Assembly (NCBI GenBank): GCA_001598975.1
Contig: BBXU01001584.1
Location: 1 to 59,909, forward strand
DNA: 59,909 nt
Reading direction: 5' to 3'
Source of the DNA: Parachlorella kessleri
Lineage: Eukaryota; Chlorophyta; Trebouxiophyceae; Chlorellales; Chlorellaceae
The notes under the pieces were generated by a model. It made no database searches. It was not told where the DNA came from and worked only from the letters and a program-made list of their open reading frames with translations. How positions within the stretch are numbered: position 1 is the first letter of the stretch; every line of letters begins with the position of its first letter. The position numbers were made by a program, and so were the translations under genes. Positions 11,961-23,900 of this stretch are shown in pieces.

Positions 11961-14105
11961 CTACACCTTCACGGCAGGGGCTGCCCCTGCACTCACCCAC
12001 CCCTTCTGCCTGCCCAGCAGCACCTGCTCATCCTCCCTCCACATTCCCCCAGGGGCCTGCCCCTCCAACCCCCAGGGAGACAGATCTCCCGCGGCCACCG
12101 GGGCCACCACCACCAGTCTCCCCTCCTTGTGCTTCTGGCGGGCCAGGGCAGGAGGCCACGACTCGGCAGTGCTGCTGCCACCTCCACCAGCATCACCCAC
12201 CTGCCCCAACATCCTGGCAGCTCCAAACAAGCCACCCCCCTGCTGCAGCCGCAGCTCTGCTGCCTCGCTGCCGCCCAGGTGCTTGGCAGCCCGCACCCCT
12301 CCCAGGGCGCCGGCGCCCAGCATCAGCGCCATGGCTGCCACTGCAAGCAGCGTAAGCAGCGCCCTGCTGGTCCTCAGGCGCCGCTCCAGGGTGGACCGCA
12401 GCAGGGACAGCACGGCCCCGAGGGGTGCAGGGGAGGTCCAGGGTGGGTGGAGGGGGGTGCTGCCTGGTGCGCTGCAGCGGCTGCTGTTGAAGGCACCGGG
12501 GTGCTGTGGGTCAAGGCCCGCCTCCCAAGCAGGTGGGGAGGATGGCGGTGGTGGTGGTGGTGGTCGCGGTGCTGCTGCTACTGATCCTGAGATGGCAAGG
12601 GCAGATAGATGGGGGTGGTGGGGGGCCACTGATGGTGCTGCTAGGGGCCTAGGTGCGCGGTGCGCGGCAGGCCTCCGCTGCCGGCCCCCGCTTCTGAGGC
12701 CCCCTTGGGGCGGGGAAGGTGGGAGTGATGGCAGCGCTGCTGCACTGGCAGCTGCTGCTAGTGCCGCCTCGCCCGGAATCCCAGCAGGCTGAGTGGCCGA
12801 GGGGCAAGCTGGCGATGCTGCTACGGGGGGTCTGGCAAGGACGCCAGGTGCAGCGGCTGCCACAAGGGACGGGGCACTCCTTGTCTGCTGCTGCAGCTGT
12901 TGCCGGCTGGCTTCAAGAGCCTTGGCTTGCCCCTGCAGCATGCTAGTTGTAGCAGGGGGCTGACTGCTGTCACCCTGCGCTGCCTGGGAGGTGCCCGCTG
13001 GGTGGCGTGCACCGCCTAAGGTAGTGGAGGCTGCCGTAGCGGCTGGGGCCGCACCTAAGGCCGGCTGTTGCTGAAATGGCGGGCTCGTAGGGAAAGTGTC
13101 AATTCCCTCTTCCCTTGCCTCCCTGGACAGGACCTCTGCTGGTGGGGCGGCGGCCTCAATGACATCCGCCGCGGCTGCCACGTGACCCATCATCCCGCCT
13201 AGGGGTGCGGCTTGCTGAAAGGGACCAGCTGAGCTTCCCATGACCCCTGCTGCAGACTCCCCCTCACTGGCACTGCATGTTGCCGCAAGCGCCACCGAGC
13301 TGCTGCTCTCTGTGGGGCGCATGTCGGATTGCGCGGCATCGGTAAGGGTGGAGGGCGGCTGCGGCGCATGATCGGGTCTGTGGCTGATGCGCAGGGAGCG
13401 CTCGGAAGTGGCGGGGCTCACCTCCGCCTCTGCCAGCAGCAGGTCAGCCAGACCACCAGAGGAGGAGGCAGGGGTAGAGAGGGAGCCCAGCGACCGGCGA
13501 CTGCCAGCCGTGCTCCCATGAGCAAGGGGCGGGGGTCCTACGGCCGCTGCTGGAAGCGGCGCGCAGAACTCGCAGCTGCTGGCGCTGCAGGCGCTGCAGG
13601 CGCTGATGCCGCTGCACAGGCTGCTGGTGGATGAGATGGCAGGGAGCCTGGGAGCAGCCAGCCCACTCCTTTCCAGGTGGCGGGCCACAGAATCAGATGG
13701 GCTGAGTGGCAGCTGCGAGTGAGCATGAAGCGAAGCGGCGGAGGGTGTGGCAGTGAAGGCCTGCGACGGTGGAAAGAGCTCTAAGCTGGCCGAGCTGTCA
13801 GTGCGAGGTGGCGCAGGGCGTGGGAAGGAGACCACCCCTGCTGACGCTGGCGCTTCTGGTAAGTGGCAGGCGGGCGCTGCTGCGCCGGTTGCTGTTGGTG
13901 CGGGGGATGCGCCTGGCGTGGTCGTCAGTAGCGAGGGGCTGTCAAGAGGGCTTGGCCGCTGGTTTGCTGGTAGGACCTTGTTCGTTCCCACAGCTTGGCT
14001 GGCCCAGGGCAAAAGGCCGCTAAACACGCTAGACCGTGGCCAGTCTTGACGCAAGTCAACTGCAGCTTGCTCTATTTCCTCTCTGTCGATGACTTCAAAC
14101 TGCAT
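11961..14105 (-). CDS. Ser/Ala/Pro-rich low-complexity protein with one predicted transmembrane segment, about 714 aa, unknown function
   Basis: A single uninterrupted frame of 714 codons runs from the ATG at 14105, and it is open a further 21 codons upstream. The N-terminus (MQFEVIDREEIEQAAVDLRQ) is ordinary sequence. Most of the rest is Ser-, Ala-, Pro- and Gln-rich and looks disordered, including a Cys cluster CSACSASSCEFC from a short tandem repeat near 13585-13610. About 107 residues from the end is a hydrophobic run, ALLTLLAVAAMALMLGAGAL, preceded by arginines and fitting one membrane span. I do not recognise the family. An AG acceptor just upstream (about 14148) suggests the first exon or exons may be missing. 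Alternatives are a tail-proximal anchored membrane protein or a spurious long frame in GC-rich DNA; the TM run and length favour a real gene. Confidence 0.55.
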   Translation of the reverse strand: MQFEVIDREEIEQAAVDLRQDWPRSSVFSGLLPWASQAVGTNKVLPANQRPSPLDSPSLLTTTPGASPAPTATGAAAPACHLPEAPASAGVVSFPRPAPPRTDSSASLELFPPSQAFTATPSAASLHAHSQLPLSPSDSVARHLERSGLAAPRLPAISSTSSLCSGISACSACSASSCEFCAPLPAAAVGPPPLAHGSTAGSRRSLGSLSTPASSSGGLADLLLAEAEVSPATSERSLRISHRPDHAPQPPSTLTDAAQSDMRPTESSSSVALAATCSASEGESAAGVMGSSAGPFQQAAPLGGMMGHVAAAADVIEAAAPPAEVLSREAREEGIDTFPTSPPFQQQPALGAAPAATAASTTLGGARHPAGTSQAAQGDSSQPPATTSMLQGQAKALEASRQQLQQQTRSAPSLVAAAAPGVLARPPVAASPACPSATQPAGIPGEAALAAAASAAALPSLPPSPPQGGLRSGGRQRRPAAHRAPRPLAAPSVAPHHPHLSALAISGSVAAAPRPPPPPPPSSPPAWEAGLDPQHPGAFNSSRCSAPGSTPLHPPWTSPAPLGAVLSLLRSTLERRLRTSRALLTLLAVAAMALMLGAGALGGVRAAKHLGGSEAAELRLQQGGGLFGAARMLGQVGDAGGGGSSTAESWPPALARQKHKEGRLVVVAPVAAGDLSPWGLEGQAPGGMWREDEQVLLGRQKGWVSAGAAPAVKV

Positions 14106-14747
14106 GAAGTCACATGCCACCCAAGGTCGGTACCTGGCAGCACGTAACCACGCAAGGTACAGCAGCACGCATAACTACACCTCAACTCCGGGTTACGCGT
14201 TCCTTGTCTCACCTCGTCACTGTCCGTGTCCATCTCTCTATTGGTGCTTTCCCTCAGACACCGCCTGCTTCCATGGTATCTTCTTTCCGTTATGTGAAAC
14301 TCTTATACCATAGTTACGAGAGACGACCAGGGAGCCAGGGGAGCAACAAGATCCCACGTGGTCATGCGTGGCCATGCACAGGGCGCCAAGATTCCTACCG
14401 TCCAACTCTGGACAAGACGAGGAATAAATCAATTTAGTTTTTCGTCATATGTATGCACTCTCCAGAGGGACTCGCCACATTTGGGTGCCCAGAACAGTAC
14501 CAAAACCATAGGTATCCTGACAGAAATCCCAATATGCACAGGATCCTCACGCCGCCAAATAATAGTAAGACATACCCGCTACAGGACACAAGCCTGGGTA
14601 GCAAGCTTTAAGTCACTTTGACAAAATTGCGCTTCAAAATTGCACGTGCTCACTCAAGAGCTGCCAGCCACCACAAATCCTCGTTGCTGTGGAGGGTGCG
14701 CTTTGGCCACCATAGGTACTAATGCAGGTGGCCCCTGATCTCTCCTC
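14106..14747. other. Intergenic, or undetected 5' exons of the 11961-14105 gene
   Basis: About 640 bp between the likely start of the low-complexity protein and the stop of the PsbP-domain gene, both on the minus strand. It may hold upstream exons of the former and the 3' UTR of the latter. No exon could be assigned with confidence. Confidence 0.4.
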
Positions 14748-16634
14748 TCATGCTTGGAACGATTGCAGCATTTTCCTCAGCTTAGGCTGCGACTGCGCCC
14801 ACTGCTTGTCATTAGCGCTCACCACAAATAGGTAGGCCGCGTCAGCCTGCAATGTGCCAGAACAGAACATCTGTTACTTCATTTCACACCACCTTTCCAG
14901 TTTATAATGGAATGCACATATCAAGAAGGCGTCGGGGCAGTTTGGCGAGTGCCACTTGCGGTATTAGCACAACAAAGGGTAGGGAATCATAACAACTTTC
15001 GGATTTGCGAGGGCGAGCCACCACATCCCTTGGCTTTACCAACACCAAGCTCTGCATGCTCGCTTGCCAACCCACTTAACCAGATCCTTTGCACCGACAA
15101 GCCATCAAGGTAGGGTGCGGCAGTAGGGCGCGGTCCCACCTTGACGGTGAAGCAGGCCAAGATGTGGCCTCCATGCTGCGCATAGGGGGCATACACCTCA
15201 TACACATATGCCTCCCGCCCGTCAGCCAGCTTCTCTATCTTCATGGAGGTCACGTCGTCCTCACTCAGGTAGTTACCTGCACGTGGTGCATGCAGGGCTG
15301 CATCGGTCGCTGCTGGACCTACAGGCTGGCTGCACAGGACCGCAGACACAGACGACAGGGCCAACGAAACCCAGCAGTTTGGGCGCGGCGTTGCCTTCTT
15401 GAGCTAATCCCAGGCGACTTGCACCCTGGCGCACCCTTGCTCACCACATCAATGCCAGATATATACCGATCAACGCCAGGCTGGTTGGGTCGCCAGCATT
15501 GGGGGCCTGCCACGACCTGGCAGCCACTGAGGAAGCTCCAGCTATCATCACCTGTGATGAAGTTGCCCACGCTCTCTACCACGCCCTCTGGCGGCCCCAC
15601 ATCCCGGACGGTGGCTTTGGCCTTGCTGACTAGGCGGAACAGCGGTGACACCACCAGCTGGCACCACCCCTCCTTGTCTTCTTGGAAGATGGCCTCCACC
15701 CACGGTTCATCACACCTGCACGCTGTCCCAGAAGTGGGGTGCTGACCCAGTGGCGCTGGTGCTGGCTTTATGACGCGGCAATGAGTTGGCTCCTGGCAGC
15801 CGCGCCATGGTGCAGGTGCAATTGCTCGCACTGCATGTTGGGCACCGCCAGTGCTAGCTGGGGTGCACACTGCGTGGGCTATGCTCAGGGTGGCAGACGA
15901 ACTATCACCTTAGAACATACAAAGTGTCCTGCCCCCATGCAGCAACAGATACCTTGGCATGCAGAAGACACCGCTCTGTGGGTTGGTGATGAGCCCCTCA
16001 GACCACGTCTCCGGAAGCACAAAGCTGTAGTAGTCGGGGTTGGGCTTGATGACACCCGCCCGAAGAGCCTGGAGTCACATTTGCCACTTGGCCCGTCAAC
16101 ACGTGCCTTGCCAGTACTAAATAACTCGTAATCACCTAGCAGGAGGTACGCGGGGGGCAGTGCTCCCCACCCATGCATGAAGGGCTCAGCAGTTACATGC
16201 AACAAACATGCCAGCTGCGCTCAGCGCAGCCCTTTTTCCCGAGCCAGCTCCTGCTGCAGCGCAGCCTGCAGCCAAGCAGCGGGAACCACCGACGCTCCTT
16301 GCGTACATGTCTCCCTTACCGGCGTCTTCCTGTTGTCTGGTGTGTACCGCACAAAGCCGGGTCCTGCTGCCTCGTCGTTGGGCAGGTAGGCGCCGACTTG
16401 GGTGGCGGCCTTGGCAGCTGCCGCAGCTGCCAGTGGGAGCTGGCCTTGTAAGAGCAGCCCGCCGGACAGTGCTAGTAGGCCGGTCAGAGCGTCACGCCTG
16501 GTCGTCGCAGGTAGGGCAGTGCTGGGACCTGGGGACCGCTGGAGGCAAGCAGGTGACCTGTGTGCCGGGGTGCAAGTGCAGGCCACCTTCTGGGAGGCGG
16601 CCCTCGTGGCACGTTGTAGTTGTAACACTGCCAT
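14748..16634 (-). CDS. Thylakoid-lumen PsbP-domain protein, PPD6-like, 276 aa
   Basis: Five exons, 16634-16320, 16068-15953, 15715-15552, 15276-15140 and 14846-14748, give 276 residues. The N-terminus is an Arg/Ser/Thr-rich plastid transit region. A twin-arginine thylakoid signal follows: RR at 46-47, a hydrophobic core LTGLLALSGGLLL, then an Ala-rich cleavage region. The mature part has TPALRAGVIKPNPDYYSFVL, the Cys-bearing CMPRCDEPWVEAIF, and a C-terminus FVVSANDKQWAQSQPKLRKM, typical of the PsbP fold. The order of these blocks resembles plant PPD6. Expected location is the thylakoid lumen via the Tat pathway. PPD proteins are PsbP relatives that are mostly not photosystem II subunits, so a direct oxygen-evolution role should not be assumed. 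The ATG used gives a complete bipartite targeting peptide. Confidence 0.88.
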
Positions 16635-16989
16635 CTCGAGATGGATGCTGATGCGGCAGCGGTGAAGACGCTGCTGATCACAGCCACAGCAGGTGCTTGA
16701 AGTCAGTATCGATCTTGGTGACAAACAAGCCTATGCAGGTGATCCAATTGGCTGCATAAGCATTCGTGGTGATGGCTTATCAGGCAGTCTGGCTAGAGGT
16801 GGCAGGACACGCCCAGCACGATTGGAAGAATGTGTAATAGTGGAGGACGACTGAAATGTGCACCTTTTGCAGCGTACTTTACCATTTAGCTGTAAGCAGC
16901 CGTTGGTAAGACCCTGTAGGCAGCACAGGTGCCAGGCTGCTTGTATGTTCATATCCCATCAGGTCATCAAGTCACTGACCCCATAGGAA
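16635..16989. promoter_or_regulatory. Shared upstream region, PsbP-domain gene (-) and EndoG gene (+)
   Basis: About 355 bp separate the two divergent coding starts and must contain both promoters and 5' UTRs. No specific element could be assigned. The EndoG start is uncertain, so the boundary may move. Confidence 0.3.
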
Positions 16990-19900
16990 ATGAATGGGTA
17001 GGTGCTCATGTCATTCTCATCCTCGAACAGGAGACACGTTCGACCGTACTGATGACACCGCAAAGCGGCATGCACACATGCCGTGCCAGTTGCGCTTGGC
17101 TCGATGCACTCTAGCAGTTGTTGGGCTGCAGGCACACTGTACTGGGTACCTTAGCAGGACTTGGAGTGGGCGGAGCAGCAACTTATTGGTTCCTTACGCG
17201 TGCCCAACAACCAGCAGTCAGACAACAAGGCGAGTCAACCCTTAAGCTCAGGAGTTTCTACTGCACGCTACCCAGATTGCCCTTGACCTTGGGTTTTCAT
17301 TCCTTTGGCCAGTTGATTCTGGTAGCTGCTGCTTCATGCAGATGGTGGCGCTGCCGCAGCCTTTGCCAGCCACCCGGCCCTAAAGTATGGTGAGAAGGTC
17401 GTCCTGGGGGCGCACCAACGGCTCTGCGCAGCAGCAGGACTAGTAGTAGACTCTCCACTTCAACAAAGGTTTCATGTGCTGCCTGCATGTTCCGTTGGCA
17501 TGCGGTCTGAGGTGTTTGGCCCGCAACCTCCGCCGGCTTGTTCAACCCCCCAGCCACCCCACCCACCGGGGCGCTGCCAACTGACACGCAGGCCTCCCGC
17601 CACTCTGCTCTCCGCCTCTTCTACATCCATCCTGTCATCAGAGACATGTGGTCCTAATCTCACTGCTGCTGAGGCATGCTGCTTTGCAGGCATGCCTATC
17701 TCTGACAAGCTGCGTTTGTTCACGGACTATGTGGTCAACTTTGACACCTCACACCGCAACCCCAAGTGGGTGATAGAGCATGTCAACAAGAAGTCGCTTG
17801 CTGGGGATGGCACCAGGTGAGTCCCATGCTAGGGGCCGCGTGGCCCCACCTGTACTGAGCTTGGGCTGGGCGGCTCCCACAGTTGTATCTGGACAGGTCT
17901 GGGTGTGAAAGAGCAGCCAGTGCCTAGGTTGTCACCAGGGCCACAGAAAGAATGCGGGCACTGGAGGGCAATGATATAAAGCAGCTGAAGGCTGCATGGG
18001 TGACCATATGTATCCATTGCAACCACATTGCACTATTGTGAGCAATCCGGCTGGCCCAGGCCGCGTCGACATCTTAGCTGCACAGACTTGGGTGTCAAGG
18101 GTACGCTTCCGGCTGCTCACATGGTTTGACGTTTGCACCCTACAGGAAAAACTCGGAGTTTTTTGAAGACGATGGCATTGAGCCTCGCTTCCGCAGCAAG
18201 CTGACCGACTACCGGGGCTCGGGGTTTGACCGCGGCCACATGGCGCCGGCCTCTAACCACAAGGCATCGCAGCAGGCCATGGATGAGACGTTCTGCTTGT
18301 CCAACATGAGCCCTCAGGTGCGCCGAGGTGTGCACTGGCTTTGACAAGCACCCGTCCACCCACTTTGAGTGCTGGGATTGCTTAGTACCTTCTCGGCAGT
18401 GCAGGTATGCATGGCGAGGTGAGATGCTGTCCAGTAGCAAAGCACCTCCCTGCTACATTGAATGGCATAGTATCCATATACTACGGTATCCATAGCAGAT
18501 GGTACTGTGCATAGCCAGACATCAACCGTGGTTGGTGTGAGGCGTGTATGTTAACAGCACGTTGAGGCGGACAGGCCGCTCCTAGCTCTGCTTTTCACCC
18601 TGACCCGTTGTGAGATTCGACCTCTGGCAACTATGGTGTCTTTTCACCCCTGAATAAGGCAAAAGTGGGTGTCGCCCTTTGCGCTGCGCAGGTGGGTAAG
18701 GGCATGAACCGCGACTACTGGGCGCGCTTTGAGCGCTTTGCGCAGCTGCTGACCAATACCTGCGACGATGTTTGGATCGTCACTGGCCCCCTGTATTTGC
18801 CGCGACCCTCTCCGGATGGCTGGCGGATGGACTATCGCTTGCTGGGTGCGTGGGCAGGTCACGCTGCCAGGAGGGCCGGGAGACCAAGGCTTCTGAGGGA
18901 GTCACTGTGCAGGGTATTGGTGGGTGTGGGTCCGTCGAAGCATGCTCCACAGTGCTCCGCAAGCATGACTTACTGAGGCCGAGGCTAGTATACATGGCGC
19001 ACTGGTGTCCATGTCTCTGTTATGCCTAGGATGACGGGTGACAGTTTGGTGCAGGCCAGGCCTTCCGGGGTGTGCCAAGTCTGTCTCGACGCAAGACGGC
19101 TAGCCCAAGGGCTTGCATGCCATGCACATGGTTCACACTCCAACCCCACATTGGATGCAGGCGCGCCACCCCAGCTCATGTCAGTGCCCACCCACTACTT
19201 CAAGGTGGTGCTGGGGGAGGTCAAACCGCAGTTTGGCGGGGCCGCCAAGACAGCTGTTGGCGCCTTTGTCATGTAAGCTCGTGTTGAGAGAGGGGCGGGC
19301 GGACTCAATTGGCTGATTCTGGGATAGATAGATGTATTGGTGGTGTTGCTGGCACAATAATGCAGAGGGCCATTGAGACGGGCCACCAGCAAGCCTAGCC
19401 AAGCAGCGTTAGTGTGTTAATCATCCACTAACACTAGAATCGCTTTTGGAGGTAGGCTGTTTGACTACACTCAGCTAGCCTGAGTGGTGTACACGTTGCA
19501 GGCCGAACGCGCCTATCGACCCTGACATGCCGCTGCTAGCATACACCGTCCCGCTGTCAGCCCTGGAAGAGGTGGCAGGTACGCACCGTGCATATGTGTG
19601 CAGCTGCCCTTGCATTGTACTCACTTGCATAACATTCTGCGCCATGTGCACAAACAGCAGTGAATGTCTTGGAGGTGCAGCACAGTGACCCTCCTACACC
19701 TGCCTGTGTGAATCCCTGTGCCGGCCTGCAGTGCCGTGCACGGCAACCTAATTCCACGCACGCCGCCTGCACTCCAGGCCTCAGATTCTTCCCAGCCTAC
19801 ATCAGCGACGACCGGCGGCTAGCACTTGACGAGGCCTCCCTGGCCTGGCAGCGTGTCGGGCAGGCGGAGGCGCGGCGCTTGAAGCCGGGCAGCTACCTGC

Positions 19901-20330
19901 CGCCGCTGCTGCCCGGCGAGGTGGCTGCTGCGGCCGCAGCGGCGCTTGTGCCCAAGCAGCCGGCCGGCCCACCCATGGTGCTCACAGGTGAGTGTGGGTG
20001 GCAAGGTATAAGCATGGGTGGCAGGTAGTGCAAAGAGGAAGTGAGAGCTGGGCTGGACTGACAGAATGAGCCTGGTAGGTATGGCTGGCCGGGGAGTCCC
20101 GGTGCTCCCCGGCTCATAACTGGGCACGCCGGCTGCCTCTTGGACTGTGAGCTTGCAACATGGGGTGGGTGGTATTCAATTCCAAATATAAAGAACGTCC
20201 TGCTCGGGGGCTAGCCTGGGAGTTGTCTCGTGCTCCTGCAGGTGCCGGCGGGCGTGGCGCTGTCCATGTCTGTGAGCACACCGAGTGCAGGCTGCCCAAG
20301 GAGGACTGGTATAAAGCCAATGGCAAGTAG
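16990..20330 (+). CDS. Mitochondrial-type endonuclease G (DNA/RNA non-specific nuclease), about 364 aa
   Basis: Confident exons: 17132-17229, 17342-17389, 17690-17816, 18146-18317, 18692-18845, 19161-19272, 19502-19578, 19778-19987, 20242-20330. An 8-nt first exon (16990-16997) supplies an ATG in the right phase, but this is the weakest part. The N-terminus has a hydrophobic segment (TVLGTLAGLGVGGAATYWFL) as in mitochondrial EndoG. The nuclease core contains the active-site DRGH at 18228-18239 (D122-H125) in the block FDRGHMAPASNHKAS, then FCLSNMSPQ, whose Asn is the usual metal ligand. Family role: a beta-beta-alpha-metal nuclease of the mitochondrial intermembrane space, acting in mtDNA turnover and cell death. 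The C-terminus is extended beyond the core, with an Ala-rich segment and a final VCEHTECRLPKEDWYKANGK. The intron after 17229 has a GC donor. Confidence 0.9.
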
Positions 20331-20991
20331 AGTCCTAGCTCGTTCTGGGCATCAGCAAGGGCAGCTAGTCTAGTTCAGTATTGTTGTGTCTAGCCTATAG
20401 GTATGCTCATGCTTGGGGTGGGTTAGTCAGAGTCTTGGCATACATAGAGGTAGAACCAGGTTGCTCCAAGGTAGGCAGTATTTAGAGCTGCTGCAGGCAG
20501 GAGATTAGTACAGTGTCAAAGGTGCACTAGCAGTATGCCGCTGCCAATGTTGCCTTGCCTTTTCGGGCAACACATGCAACTGCTGTACGAAATGTGTGCC
20601 GAGGTCAGGTTACTTGACGCGTAGACTAGAAGGTCAAGCTATGGTGTATAAGTCGCAGATATATGAAGGGCGTGCATAGGCAGTGGAAACCATGAGAAGT
20701 CATAGTGGACTTGCCGTCATATGCCTAAGTTGACAACTATGCTGGAGTGACACCCAGGTGGGCTCAGTCAGGAAGGACCATCCATTAGCACAAGGTGCCG
20801 CCTAGGAGTTCTCATACACAGCGGCAACCCCCCCATCTTCATCTGGCCAGATTTGGCCAGATCTTTGTCTTTCCGCGCCTCAGAAGAAAGGATGGCAGGG
20901 CACACGAAACCGGCCGTCTGCTGTCGTCTGTCACCTTCTCCGGACCAGCCTAATCCCAATTGGCGTCCGGTGGGTGTTCAGGGCGTCATTC
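20331..20991. other. Intergenic, between two tandem genes
   Basis: About 660 bp between the EndoG stop and the start of the CBM2 protein, same strand. It is expected to hold the EndoG 3' UTR and the next promoter. No coding potential or repeat was recognised. Confidence 0.6.
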
Positions 20992-23900
20992 ATGGACGTT
21001 GTAAGGCAGTGCACAGTGCTCCTGGCACTGGGCCTACTCATGACCCCCGCAGCTCTCGCGGCGACCTTCGATACAGGCGTCGTTACCGTGACGCAGTACA
21101 ACATCACGAGCCAGGTGACAGTTGAGGGTTAACAGAGGTACGCCGCACACAGACGGTTGGAGCGTGGCATGACTGTCATTTGTCATGGGTCCTGCAGTGG
21201 AGTGGTGGCCTCTGCGGCGCTGTCCAGGTGAAAAACCCAGGCAACAACCCCAGCTCGAGCTGGTCCGGCCAGTTCCAGGTCACCGGTGCCACAGGTGAGT
21301 GCACTCACAGGATGTTCTGGGGTTCCACAGTGCTTGGATATACCTTGGAGGTCAGTGGAACATAGACTACATTCGTAGGCACCTTTCACTGAACCACGAT
21401 GACGACAAGGCATTGGAGTTGTGCACCAGCTCCGCCTTTGAGAAGCCTCACAGTATTCGAGCACTTGGACTGAACCACACAACATCACTCCTAGGTTTCT
21501 GCAGTGAGCAGTGGTCCCAACGGAGCGGGCGTGGCCACTAAGCAGGCTGAAGGCAGCTGGACCTTTGCACCCACAGTCCCAGGTAACCTTTGTTTTATAA
21601 CTGTCGCGTGCCCTGCACCCGCTCTGCCTCAGTATCCTGTTTGCAGCTGAACAACTCATATGTCGCTGCTCATGTCCCACTCAAACCTCTGTGTCATATG
21701 CAGCCCAAATGATTATCAACGGCTACCAACCCCTCACGCTCACTTTCTGCGTCAACGTGGATGATGTGGCAGCCATGAAGGTCACCTTCACAGTCATCTT
21801 CACCTATGGTAGGTGCCTGCTGTGCAGCAGTGTCCGCCGTCTGCCCGGTGACTTAGCCTTGCAACACTGCCTACATCCAATTCCATGCCATCCCATGCAG
21901 TGCTGAGTCCTTAAGCACTGCTAATAGCTGAGCTATGACCTTTTGAGTGTTGCGCAGACTACCGAGGCATGAACACTATGCCTCCCCCTCCTCCACCCGC
22001 CCCGCCAGCACCCCCTCCCAACCCGCCCCCAAGCCCCAGCCCACCCCCCAGGTATGCAACCCCCACACAATATGCATGTGCCAAGCAACACATGCACTCG
22101 CACTGGGGACACATGGCAATTGCTGGTCAACTCTCTCTGCCTTTGCCTGTCGCCTCCTTAGGAAGATCACCTCATACTTGTTTGCCCCACCTTACTCATC
22201 ATCGCCCAAGCCGTTGCATGCATGCAGCCCCCCCAGCCCGCCTCCCAGCCCCAGCCCACCCCCATCACCTCCCCCCTCCCCGAGCCCACCACCAGCCCCT
22301 CTTGCTGCATCCCTAGCCCCTGTCCCTACGCCGGCGGAGGAACCCCTTACCGCCAGCCCCAGCCCTGCAGGTGGGCATGCCAGCAGGGGCCCTGCCCCGG
22401 GTGAAGGTCAGGACTGCCCTGCAGCCTGCAACCTGTGCTAGTACTGCACTTAACTTCTGTTCCTGGAGCCCGATTCCATTCTGACTGCCTTGGCTGCCTT
22501 TTGTCAAAGCAGGTCAGGCCCCTGCCGGTGGCAGTGCGACCATGCCCACCAACACCCTTGTCCCAGTGACAGTGGAGCTGGATATCAACAGTAAGTGTGC
22601 ATCCCTTTACCGGACCAGCCACTAGTTGGAGTAGATACACCTGTTTTCAAACCCAAGACCAGCAGTGGCTTTGCGTTCTGTCATGAGGGTCGAGACCTGT
22701 TGATTGCGGGCACACTGCAGTGCCGCTCCAAGTCTGGGGCAGACTGACCCTCGACTCTCCGGCTGTCTTCTCATGCCTGCCTGCAGACATAACCCCCAAC
22801 ACGTTCCGGAGCGTCCAGGCAGCCCTGTGCAGCGCCATCGTGGGCATGACCGGTGACACCAGTGCCACATGCACTGTGCAGTCGGTCGCCGCCAACAGCC
22901 GCCGGCGCCGCAGCCTGCAGCAGGTGGTCTGAAGGCAGCGAGCAGCTGGGGGTTGGATGCCTGCTCAGTGGTACCTGTTTGCATGGAAGTCCGCTTTGGG
23001 TGCTGCCCCAGGCCACCCACTCACAACACATTGCCCAGCGGCTGGCTGTGGCTTCTTTTGAGTTCTACTAATTCATTCTTGCCCTCCATGGCTCTCTCTT
23101 GCAGGAGGGCCAGTCTGTGCATGTGGTTCTCACTGTGACGACCTCAAACCCCGAAGCGGTGACTAACAGCCTGAGCAACGGCGCGACCCTGTCTAACATG
23201 CTCTCCCCCCTCGGCTTCAGTGTTAATCCCTCCAGCGTGAAAGTGAGTTTCTCGGCCCATCCAACTGGGATAGTGGGAGTGCTTTGTCTGGCATGCATGG
23301 GTCCGGCCCCCCCCCTGCTCTACCAGCTGTTGCACATGTGGTATTTAACTGGTGTGCTGAGGCATGCTCAGCCTCAAACCCTTCAATTCGGTACCTTATG
23401 CGGGCCACCAGCCACAAGGGGATTCCCCCCCCTCTGCGGCCCCCAGCGGCACCCCCTGGGAAGCTCCAGCAGCCCACGTGTTGCCCTTGGCCACCTCTAA
23501 AGTTGACCTGGGCTCGCCATTGACAATCACCAAGCGCAGGCGACCGCCCAGGGCACCGCTGTGCCCACCTCCGGCACCCAGCCCTCATCCTCCACCCCCA
23601 CCCCCGAAGGCTCCCCCGCCGCCCCGGCCCCCTCCAGCAGCAGCAGCGAGTCTGACAGCGGCAGCAGCACCAACGTGGGCGCCATCGTGGGTGGCGTGGT
23701 GGGCGGCGTGTGTGGCGCGGCCCTCATTGCAGGGGGGGTGTTCTACTGGATGAGGAGGCGGCGGGCTGCTGCCGGAGCTGCTGGCAGGGCGGACTCGGTG
23801 TCCAACCCTGTGTATGATGCTACCGCCACTGGTGAGAGGGCACTGCAGTGTAGACAATATCTTGATCTTCTTTTGCACCCGTGCTGGCATTAATGCTAAG

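Noticed and set aside
11890..12792. Plus-strand ORF of 300 codons
   Set aside because: It is antisense to the long minus-strand frame, has no recognisable motif, and reflects the GC-rich repetitive coding strand opposite.
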